From NCBI GenBank assembly GCA_009746045.1, contig RPFO01001642.1, forward strand, positions 293,001-357,000: a stretch of DNA of 64,000 bases, in the 5' to 3' direction. Below the pieces are notes generated by a model that did no database searches, had not been told where the DNA came from, and worked only from the letters and a program-made list of their open reading frames with translations. Every line of letters begins with the position of its first letter. Positions within the stretch are counted from its first letter, which is position 1. This stretch comes from Mesostigma viride (Eukaryota > Streptophyta > Mesostigmatophyceae > Mesostigmatales > Mesostigmataceae). A program made the position numbers and the translations under genes. This document shows positions 35,119 through 44,944 of the stretch, piece by piece.

Positions 35119-38100
35119 TCACTCGGCGGCCGTGCTGGGCACGCTGCCATCGTCCGGCACCAGCCGCTCCTGCAGGTACTCCTCGATGTGCTCCGTCTTC
35201 CACTGGTCGATGCTGGGAGAGCGATCACAGGCAGCCACGGCGAGGAAAAAAATGAGGATAGTGGAATAGCGAAGTGCATAAGTAATGGCAGGGATCACCG
35301 ACGAGAAAAGTGGCGCGATGATTTAAAAATAATGGAAGAAGCCATGTAAGAATTAATGCAAGGGGGGACACCTGGATTGCAGCCTGCCTGGTGTGCCCGA
35401 AAATGGGGATGGGCCAGGTCAATCTGCTCGGCCTGCCTCACAAAAAGTGCTTATAGCCCACACCTCACTGAGGTCAGTGTATTTGCTAACGGGCCGCACC
35501 AGGGCAACATGTGGCCGCAAGCCGCCGGATTTCGAACGCCGATACCACACGTGGCCACGGGCCTTTTGTGGCCGAGGCCACAATGACTTCTACGTTTATA
35601 GGTACAGGTACAATCATGGCCACTTGCGGGTCAGTGGTCGGTCCGCCAGGTGTCAATGGTACCTTACTCGGCTGAATGTTTGTACTGGCAGAAATCTGCT
35701 TCTTTAGAGGACGGTAACGTTGTCAGCCGGTGGCCTGGCGGGCGTGCTTGTGACAAAATGCGACTGCGGGATTTTTGTGGTCGAGGTCACAGCGGCCGCG
35801 GGATTTTAGTGGCTGAGGCCACTGCGGCCGCAGCCTCACAACCCTTCGCAAAAACACTATTGCGGTGAGAACTCTAGCGAGTGGGAAATATTGAATTACA
35901 CTACATTGTATACTATAACGAATTATACAACCTTGTAATATATATTGATTGACAATGATAAACTACGGAGGTGAGATATGTAATATATATGTATATATAG
36001 CTCACCGAATGGACTCGGTCGACTTGGTCTGGCCCGCAACCGGCTTCGTGAAGATGAGCTTGGGCATCGCAAAGTCCTTGTAGCGCACGACCAGGTTGGG
36101 GAAGTTGGCCGCCTTCTTCTTCACAAACTCCTCCACGCTACGGTACGCGCTGCGGTCAAGGGAAGCGGGGCATGCACGCACCGAGTGCGGACAGAGCGAA
36201 AACGTTTTTGTCAGCGCCTAGACCACGGGAGCGAAAACATAGCGCTCCACGCCCATGTGAGACGCTGGGAGGGAGGACGCAAATAGTCACAGATAGCCGT
36301 GCCGACAGAAGAGTCTGCCAAAGTCAACACCATGGGAGTGTTGTCACCGCCATACTCCACGCTACAGCAGGCGCTGCGGTCAGGGGAGTGGGATAAAAGA
36401 AACACTAGTATGTAACGTTTGTCAAGGCTTCGACCACGGGGTTGGTGCCAGGAGACAGGACACGCAACGCAAGGCGCCATCAGGGAAGCGACAATGGAAG
36501 AGTGTACCGGACCGTGACACACAGAAGAGAGATGCTACAGCACAGTTGAAGGAGGTCAAAGCGTATGCCACGGAGGCAGGCCGTGAACCTGGCTTCCCGA
36601 CACGCTAGGCCGTGTCATGATGCGCTGCGCCATGTCATGATGCGCTGGGCCGTGTCATGATGCGCTGGGCCGTACGTGTCATGATGCGCTGGGCCGTACG
36701 TGTCATGTACGTGCTGGGCCAGGGGTGGAGAGTCTATGTGGGTAGGGTGTTTGTTGCGTGGGGTGGAGAGTGTACGTGGGTAGGGTGTTTGTTGTGTGGG
36801 GTGGAGAGTGTACGCGGGTAGGGTGTTTGTTGCGTGGGGTGGAGAGTGTACGTGGGTAGGGTGTTGTTGTGTGGGGTGGGGTGGGCATGGGTAGGGTGTT
36901 TGTTGCGTGGGGTGGAGAGTGTGCGTGGGTAGGGTGTTGTTGCGTGGGGTGGAGAGTGTACGTGGGTAGGGTGTTTGTTGCGTGGGGTGGAGAGTGTACG
37001 TGGGTAGGGTGTTGTTGTGTGGGGTGGAGAGTGTACGTGGGTAGGGTGTTGTTGTGTGGGGTGGGGTGGGCATGGGTAGGGTGTTTGTTGCGTGGGGTGG
37101 AGAGTGTGCGTGGGTAGGGTGTTGTTGCGTGGGGTGGAGAGTGTACGTGGGTAGGGTGTTTGTTGCGTGGGGTGGAGAGTGTACGTGGGTAGGGTGTTGT
37201 TGTGTGGGGTGGAGAGTGTGCGTGGGTATGGTGTTGTTGCGTGGGGTGGAGAGTGTACGTGGGTAGGGTGTTGTTGTGTGGGGTGGAGAGTGTACGTGGG
37301 TAGGGTGTTTGTTGTGTGGGGTGGAGAGTGTACGTGGGTAGGGTGTTTGTTGCGTGGGGTGGAGAGTGTACGTGGGTAGGGTGTTGTTGTGTGGGGTGGA
37401 GAGTGTACGTGGGTAGGGTGTTTGTTGCGTGGGGTGGAGAGTGTACGTGGGTAGGGTGTTTGTTGCGTGGGGTGGAGAGTGTACGTGGGTAGGGTGTTGT
37501 AGCGTGGGGTGGAGAGTGTACATGGGTAGGGTGTTTGTTGTGTGGGGTGGAGAGTGTACGTGGGTAGGGTGTTTGTTGCGTGGGGTGGAGAGTGTACGTG
37601 GGTAGGGTGTTTGTTGTGTGGGGTGGAGAGTGTACATGGGTAGGGTGTTTGTTGCGTGGGGTGGAGAGTGTACGTGGGTAGGGTGTTTGTTGTGTGGGGT
37701 GGAGAGTGTGCGTGGGTAGGGTGTTGTTGTGTGGGGTGGAGAGTGTACGTGGGTAGGGTGTTTGTTGCGTGGGGTGGAGAGTGTACGTGGGTAGGGTGTT
37801 TGTTGCGTGGGGTGGAGAGTGTGCGTGGGTAGGGTGTTGTTGTGTGGGGTGGAGAGTGTACGTGGGTAGGGTGTTGTTGCGTGGGGTGGAGAGTGTACAT
37901 GGGTAGGGTGTTTGTTGTGTGGGGTGGAGAGTGTACATGGGTAGGGTGTTTGTTGCGTGGGGTGGAGAGTGTACATGGGTAGGGTGTTTGTTGTGTGGGG
38001 TGGAGAGTGTACATGGGTAGGGTGTTTGTTGCGTGGGGTGGAGAGTGTACGTGGGTAGGGTGTTGTTGCGTGGGGTGGAGAGTGTACGTGGGTATGGTGT

Positions 38101-41100
38101 TGTTGCGTGGGGTGGAGAGTGTACGTGGGTAGGGTGTTTGTTGCGTGGGGTGGAGAGTGTGCGTGGGTAGGGTGTTGTTGCGTGGGGTGGAGAGTGTACG
38201 TGGGTAGGGTGTTTGCTGCGTGGGGTGGAGAGTGTACATGGGTAGGGTGTTGTTGCGTGGGGTGGAGAGTGTACGTGGGTAGGGTGTTGTTGCGTGGGGT
38301 GGAGAGTGTACGTGGGTAGGGTGTTTGTTGCGTGGGGTGGAGAGTGTACGTGGGTAGGGTTTGTTGCGTGGGGTGGAGAGTGTACGTGGGTAGGGTGTTT
38401 GTTGCGTGGGGTGGAGAGTGTACGTGGGTAGGGTTTGTTGCGTGGGGTGGAGAGTGTACGTGGGTAGGGTTTGTTGCGTGGGGTGGAGAGTGTACGTGGG
38501 TAGGGTGTTGTTGCGTGGGGTGGAGAGTGTACGTGGGTAGGGTGTTTGTTGCGTGGGGTGGGGTAGGCATGGGTAGGGTGTTGTTGCGTGGGGTGGAGAG
38601 TGTACGTGGGTAGGGTGTTGTTGCGTGGGGTGGAGAGTGTACGTGGGTAGGGTGTTGTTGTGTGGGGTGGAGAGTGTACGTGGGTAGGGTGTTGTTGTGT
38701 GGGGTGGGGTGGGCATGGGTAGGGTGTTTGTTGCGTGGGGTGGAGAGTGTACGTGGGTAGGGCGTTTGTTGCCTGGGGTGGAGAGTGTACGTGGGTAGGG
38801 TGTTTGTTGCGTGGGGTGGAGAGTGTACGTGGGTAGGGTGTTGTTGCGTGGGGTGGAGAGTGTACGTGGGTAGGGTGTTTGTTGTGTGGGGTGGAGAGTG
38901 TACGTGGGTAGGGTGCTTGTTGCGTGGGGTGGAATGGGCATGGGTAGGGTGTTTGTTGCGTCGGGTGGAGAGTGTACGTGGGTATGGTGTTTGTTGCGTG
39001 GGGTGGAGAGTGTACGTGGGTAGGGTGTTGTTGCGTCGGGTGGAGAGTGTACGTGGGTATGGTGTTTGTTGCGTGGGGTGGAGAGTGTACGTGGGTAGGG
39101 TGTTGTTGTGTGGGGTGGAGAGTGTACGTGGGTAGGGTGTTGTTGCGTGGGGTGGAGAGTGTACGTGGGTAGGGTGTTGTTGCGTGGGGTGGAGAGTGTA
39201 CGCGGGTAGGGTGTTGTTGTGTGGGGTGGAGAGTGTACGTGGGTAGGGTGTTGTTGCGTGGGGTGGAGAGTGTACGTGGGTAGGGTGTTTGTTGCGTGGG
39301 GTGGAATGGGCATGGGTAGGGTGTTTGTTGCGTCGGGTGGAGAGTGTACGTGGGTATGGTGTTTGTTGCGTGGGGTGGAGAGTGTACGTGGGTAGGGTGT
39401 TGTTGCGTGGGGTGGAGAGTGTACGTGGGTAGGGTGTTTGTTGTGTGGGGTGGAGAGTGTACGTGGGTAGGGTGTTGTTGTGTGGGGTGGGGTGGGCATC
39501 TAGCTGTGCGTGTGGGGAGGAAGAGAAGGGGGGGGGGGGGGGGGGGGGCGCCCCCAGAGAGGAAGGCCAACCCCAGTCCACATGTCCAAAAGCCCCAGGG
39601 TACCCTGTGCGTGTGCGTGTGCGTGTGCGTGTGCGTGTGCGTGTGCGTGCGTGTGTGAGTGCGTGTGCATGTGCGTGTGCGTGTGCCCGCGAGAAATCGC
39701 GTATTTGGATCCGCCAGTCTGTTCTGATATATATAAAGAACGAACATCCAGGGCCCGCATGCGCCGCATAGGGAGCACCTAACCCACCACCTTGAAAACA
39801 AAAAGTCCGCCCCGAGCGACACGTGCCCAAACCATGGTGGGGCACTGGGTCCACGAGTCCGGACGTACGCAGTATACTGCCAGATCTTTACGATAGGAAG
39901 CAGTACACGCACGCGTGTACATAAGCGTGCAAAGCCTAAAAGCCATCACGGCGCGGCACACGCACGTACCCAAGTCGGAAGGAGCAGACCTCCAGCGTCG
40001 CTTTCCGGTACCGCTCCTGTGCGCAGAGAGGGAGGAGAGGGCAGCGGGCGCATGAAGGAAGGCAGAAAGGGAGGAGAGGGCAGCGCGCACCGAGGAAGGG
40101 AGGAAGGGAGCGGATGGCAGCGCGCACCGAGGAAGGGAGGAAGGGAGCGGATGGCAGCGCGCACCGAGGAAGGGAGGAAGGGAGCGGATGGCAGCGCGCA
40201 CCGAGGAAGGGAGGAAGGGAGCGGATGGCAGCGCGCACCGAGAAAGGGAGGAAGGGAGTGGATGGCAGCGCGCACCGAGGAAGGGAGGAAGGGAGCGGAG
40301 GGCAGCGCGCACCGAGGAAGGGAGGAAGGGAGCGGATGGCAGCGCGCACCGAGGAAGGGAGGAAGGGAGTGGATGGCAGCGCGCACCGAGGAAGGGAGGA
40401 AGGGAGCGGATGGCAGCGCGCACCGAGGAAGGGAGGAAGGGAGCGGATGGCAGCGCGCACCGAGGAAGGGAGGAAGGGAGCGGATGGCAGCGCGCACCGA
40501 GGAAGGGAGGAAGGGAGCGGATGGCAGCGCGCACCGAGGAAGGGAGGAAGGGAGCGGATGGCAGCGCGCACCGAGGAAGGGAGGAAGGGAGCGGATGGCA
40601 GCGCGCACCGAGGAAGGGAGGAAGGGAGCGGATGGCAGCGCGCACCGAGGAAGGGAGGAAGGGAGAGGGCAGCGCGCACCGAGGAAGGGAGGAAGGGAGT
40701 GGATGGCAGCGCGCACCGAGGAAGGGAGGAAGGGAGCGGATGGCAGCGCGCACCGAGGAAGGGAGGAAGGGAGCGGATGGCAGCGCGCACCGAGGAAGGG
40801 AGGAAGGGAGCGGATGGCAGCGCGCACCGAGGAAGGGAGGAAGGGAGAGGATGGCAGCGCGCACCGAGGAAGGGAGGAAGGGAGCGGATGGCAGCGCGCA
40901 CCGAGGAAGGGAGGAAGGGAGAGGGCAGCGCGCACCGAGGAAGGGAGGAAGGGAGTGGATGGCAGCGCGCACCGAGGAAGGGAGGAAGGGAGCGGATGGC
41001 AGCGCGCACCGAGGAAGGGAGGAAGGGAGCGGATGGCAGCGCGCACCGAGGAAGGGAGGAAGGGAGTGGATGGCAGCGCGCACCGAGGAAGGGAGGAAGG

Positions 41101-44100
41101 GAGCGGATGGCAGCGCGCACCGAGGAAGGGAGGAAGGGAGCGGATGGCAGCGCGCACCGAGGAAGGGAGGAAGGGAGCGGATGGCAGCGCGCACCGAGGA
41201 AGGGAGGAAGGGAGAGGGCAGCGCGCACCGAGGAAGGGAGGAAGGGAGCGGATGGCAGCGCGCACCGAGGAAGGGAGGAAGGGAGAGGGCAGCGCGCACC
41301 GAGGAAGGGAGGAAGGGAGAGGATGGCAGCGCGCACCGAGGAAGGGAGGAAGGGAGCGGATGGCAGCGCGCACCGAGGAAGGGAGGAAGGGAGCGGAGGG
41401 CAGCGCGCACCGAGGAAGGGAGGAAGGGAGCGGATGGCAGCGCACACCGAGGAAGGGAGGAAGGGAGTGGATGGCAGCGCACACCGAGGAAGGGAGGAAG
41501 GGAGCGGATGGCAGCGCGCACCGAGGAAGGGAGGAAGGGAGCGGATGGCAGCGCGCACCGAGGAAGGGAGGAAGGGAGAGGGCAGCGCGCACCGAGGAAG
41601 GGAGGAAGGGAGCGGATGGCAGCGCGCACCGAGGAAGGGAGGAAGGGAGCGGATGGCAGCGCGCACCGAGGAAGGGAGGAAGGGAGCGGATGGCAGCGCA
41701 CACCGAGGAAGGGAGGAAGGGAGCGGATGGCAGCGCGCACCGAGGAAGGGAGGAAGGGAGCGGATGGCAGCGCGCACCGAGGAAGGGAGGAAGGGAGCGG
41801 ATGGCAGCGCGCGCATGAAGGAAGGGAGGAAGGGAGCGGATGGCAGCGCGCACCGAGGAAGGGAGGAAGGGAGCGGATGGCAGCGCGCACCGAGCAAGGG
41901 AGGAAGGGAGTGGATGGCAGCGCGCACCGAGGAAGGGAGGAAGGGAGCGGATGGCAGCGCGCACCGAGGAAGGGAGGAAGGGAGCGGATGGCAGCGCGCA
42001 CCGAGGAAGGGAGGAAGGGAGCGGATGGCAGCGCGCACCGAGGAAGGGAGGAAGGGAGCGGATGGCAGCGCGCACCGAGGAAGGGAGGAAGGGAGAGGAT
42101 GGCAGCGCGCACCGAGCAAGGGAGGAAGGGAGCGGAGGGCAGCGCGCACCGAGGAAGGGAGGAAGGGAGAGGATGGCAGCGCGCACCGAGGAAGGGAGGA
42201 AGGGAGCGGATGGCAGCGCGCACCGAGGAAGGGAGGAAGGGAGAGGATGGCAGCGCGCACCGAGCAAGGGAGGAAGGGAGCGGATGGCAGCGCGCACCGA
42301 GGAAGGGAGGAAGGGAGAGGGCAGCGCGCACCGAGGAAGGGAGGAAGGGAGCGGATGGCAGCGCGCACCGAGGAAGGGAGGAAGGGAGCGGATGGCAGCG
42401 CGCACCGAGGAAGGGAGGAAGGGAGTGGATGGCAGCGCGCACCGAGGAAGGGAGGAAGGGAGCGGATGGCAGCGCGCACCGAGGAAGGGAGGAAGGGAGT
42501 GGATGGCAGCGCGCACCGAGGAAGGGAGGAAGGGAGAGGGCAGCGCGCACCGAGGAAGGGAGGAAGGGAGAGGATGGCAGCGCGCACCGAGCAAGGGAGG
42601 AAGGGAGCGGATGGCAGCGCGCACCGAGGAAGGGAGGAAGGGAGTGGATGGCAGCGCACACCGAGCAAGGGAGGAAGGGAGCGGATGGCAGCGCGCACCG
42701 AGGAAGGGAGGAAGGGAGCGGATGGCAGCGCGCACCGAGGAAGGGAGGAAGGGAGTGGATGGCAGCGCGCACCGAGGAAGGGAGGAAGGGAGAGGGCAGC
42801 GCGCACCGAGGAAGGGAGGAAGGGAGAGGGCAGCGCGCACCGAGGAAGGGAGGCAGGGAACCGGGCACACACGCATCCAGGGCACGTAGGCGTGATGTCA
42901 TGAACGAGGCACACACGACGACATACTGCAGCATTTCGTTTTCAACTGTTTTACGACTACGACATGAAATACATCTGGAAGGGTAAGGGCGAGGGCGAGG
43001 GTGAGGGCAAGGGCGAGGGCGAGGGAGAGTACTGGAGTGACTTGCCTCTGTAGTTAAGTTGGCCAAAGGGCGGTGTGAAACACCAAATTAGAATAACTCC
43101 CCCCATCACCCCCGCAGTCCGCCTCGGGACGTCAAGCCAAGAGCATTTCGAGGCTACGCGGACCAGCGTGGGGATAAGGAACGCCTTTCCTAAAGAACAG
43201 TATGGGAATGAGGCGGTGGCAACTGCCGAGAGAGCTGCTGAGATCCGGAAAAGCGCGTGGAAAAGAGGCGATGATAGAAGAGGGAGGGGGGTAAGGTGTG
43301 GGCACCAGGGTAGGAGCATGCGGGGGAGGCTCACTGTGCCTGTTTTTACGCCGAGCCCATGGTCTGATCGGTACCCTTCTATTTTTGGTGCCAACTAACC
43401 ACTATTAGCCTAATGGGCACTCTTGCCACTGCACCCTTATCACATTTTACATTTACTGCCACTGTCACCCTTATCACTGAAAGCATAAGGTGAAGTTGAC
43501 CCACAGCCCAAGCGCACACGTCCTACGACATCAGGACCTTCGCTTGCATGTCGAGCGCGATACAGCGGATGCAGCGCGTAGAACAAGCGCCCCTGCCCTG
43601 GCTCGTGGCCATCCGTAAGGGCTTATGATGCGAGGAGGGGCAGGGTGGCGCAGGTGCGTGCGTGAGGGTAGGATAACGCGCGGGGTAGCCGCCAATGCCA
43701 GGGAGCGCTTGGATTACCTTCCCGGTGTCCTCGTTCGTCTTTATGCAGCACTTGTTGCAGTCGGCCACCAATTCTGGAAGCACAACATCGCATTTTCGCA
43801 TGAACTAAGCTAGCTGCCCAGAAGTCTTGATTTCATGCAATCCCAAGCCCCTATACATTTGAGAAATGGCAGAAAAAGGCACCGTTTGGGAGCTGGTTGC
43901 TATGCCCAAACCTAATATTGAACGACATGGACAATCACGTTGCTTACCTTCATCCTGCACGTATTCGGACAACAATACGCAGTCGGAGCAACGGGACATC
44001 CCGGAAAAGCCCAACGAGGGGCAATCTATTGTGTCTGCCATACTGCTATGGCATAGCATCAGGGCAACGATGGTGACAGTGCAGCTGACTAAGGTAACCG

Positions 44101-44116
44101 AGGACAGCATTCTCAT
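35119..44116 (-). CDS. SEP15: Sep15 (SELENOF)-family ER thioredoxin-like protein (5 exons)
   Basis: Exons on the minus strand: 44116-43948, 43773-43718, 40016-39970, 36149-36006 and 35212-35119. All junctions are GT-AG with matching phases, giving 169 aa, close to the usual Sep15 precursor length. Residues 1-27 form a hydrophobic signal peptide. Next come the family's cysteine-rich segment (CPSLGFSGMSRCSDC, then LVADCNKCC), the strand with the redox motif (YRKATLEVCSFRLG), and the C-terminal half (EEFVKKKAANFPNLVVRY, then SIRIDQWKTEHIEEYLQERL). Animal Sep15 has Cys-Gly-Sec at the redox site and helps glycoprotein folding with UGGT. Here the motif reads Cys-Ser-Phe, so the selenocysteine position is not redox active and no UGA is needed. 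Introns 2 and 3 (3.7 and 3.8 kb) are mostly minisatellite. The start could also be an in-frame ATG upstream (up to 44215), but 44116 gives the clean signal peptide. Confidence 0.93.
36125..36465. repeat. Direct duplication around the SEP15 exon 4 acceptor
   Basis: Sequence at 36127-36240 is repeated, diverged, at 36352-36460. Shared blocks include CTCCACGCTAC, GCGCTGCGGTCA and a GACCACGG stretch. On the gene strand the copy carries a second GACCGCAG acceptor followed by a decayed start of exon 4. It is the upstream, probably unused, site. Confidence 0.7.
36607..36716. repeat. ~20-24 bp tandem repeat
   Basis: Four to five copies built on GTGTCATGATGCGCTGGGCC, adjacent to the large minisatellite, in SEP15 intron 3. 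Confidence 0.85.
36721..39499. repeat. Minisatellite A, 37/38-bp units (about 74 copies), SEP15 intron 3
   Basis: The unit on the + strand is built on GTGTACGTGGGTAGGGTGTT followed by GTTGCGTGGGGTGGAGA. Units differ by one T (37 or 38 bp), by TGTG/TGCG, and by an occasional GGGGTGGGCATGGG variant that replaces the GAGAGTGTAC part. The minus (sense) strand has no stop trinucleotide in the common unit, so all three minus frames stay open for more than 900 codons. These frames are artefacts, because the array sits between SEP15 exons 3 and 4. The sense strand is C/A/T-rich. Confidence 0.95.
39598..39695. repeat. (GTGCGT)n microsatellite, SEP15 intron 3
   Basis: A GTGCGT/GTGTGC-type repeat about 100 bp long, preceded by an 18-20 base G run at about 39530-39548. 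Confidence 0.9.
40024..42856. repeat. Minisatellite B, 37/34-bp units (about 77 copies), SEP15 intron 2
   Basis: The unit on the + strand is built on GGAAGGGAGGAAGGGAGCGG followed by ATGGCAGCGCGCACCGA (37 bp). A 34-bp variant reads GGGAGAGGGCAGCG in place of GGGAGCGGATGGCAGCG. The unit lacks stop trinucleotides on both strands, so frames of about 600-1095 codons are open in all six frames. The array ends within about 10 bases of the exon 3 acceptor (AG at 40017-40018) and provides its C/T-rich upstream sequence on the sense strand. Confidence 0.95.
42976..43032. repeat. (GAGGGC)n repeat, SEP15 intron 2
   Basis: Hexanucleotide GGGCGA/GGGTGA repeats, about nine copies. Confidence 0.85.
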
Positions 44117-44944
44117 GGGGATAGCTTGTCTAATAAACCTCATCCTTTCAAGCAGCGCACAAAATGACCGTGCAAATACTTTTTTCCAAAGATGTTCAGT
44201 AATCCTAATTTGCAAACGTGTTACTCCATAATCCGCATAGGGTACATGTCAGAACTCTCGGAAAAAATATCAAGGAGTAGAAGTGTGGCTTTACCATTAC
44301 ACCATAGCCAACAGCATCCGGACCTGGCATTAGGCTAAGAGGCCAGCCCAACGATGAATCGACGCTAAAGCTAACAGTCGCCTAGAATAGGGAGCAGTCG
44401 CGTCGGGATCGGCCCGTCGAGCCGACAGTCGAGGTCAAGACTCGAGACGTGTCAAATACGTGTACCGTAGTGCCAAGCCCCCGATGTACCTATCCTGGCT
44501 TTGCATGCTGCATCGCTGCTCAGTGCTCGCCCATAATTCATAAGAAAGCCATGATCGCAACTAATCAAATGCGACAGACACTGGCGTCTGGCTGTAGGGT
44601 GTAGGAGTTAACGATTCTCTATTACGATTCTCTTGTACCGATGAACGTGACCAAAAAGTCCAAACTCTGTAGTCGACAATACCAGTACAGTGAAGTTACG
44701 TGCGGGGTGAGGGGTGAGGGGTGCGCGAGCCGCACTGTGCGATGCTAGGCAACAAGAATTAGCTCATTCTATTTGTGATAGTCATGACCAGTGACGCGTC
44801 ATGCAATCGCTCCATGGTCAGCATGTTTATCGCCGCGCACCGTAGAGGAAATCTATCAATTGCAGCCGGAGAAATGGATGCTCGCTGAACTGATCAATCT
44901 ACACGTGCGCGCGGCGACACGGAGGAGAAACCGTCTGACCTAAG
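44117..44944. promoter_or_regulatory. Shared intergenic region between divergent SEP15 and the U-box gene
   Basis: 828 bp separate the two start codons and must contain both promoters. No TATA box or known motif is claimed. It includes a short G-rich repeat GGGGTGAGGGGTGAGGGGTG at about 44705-44725. Confidence 0.5.

Noticed and set aside
36615-39912. Minus frames of 921-1079 codons (His/Pro/Thr-rich repeats)
   Set aside because: They arise from minisatellite A, all three minus frames are open at once, and the array sits inside SEP15 intron 3.
39779-43066. Frames of about 600-1095 codons on both strands (Ser/Leu/Pro or Arg/Glu/Gly repeats)
   Set aside because: Minisatellite B is open in all six frames. 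Only the 47-base SEP15 exon 3 at 39970-40016 is supported as coding.
43523-43801. Reading the 92-codon minus frame as one exon of SEP15
   Set aside because: Only 43773-43718 fits the family and the phases. Upstream codons would break the Cys spacing and downstream codons run through a good donor.
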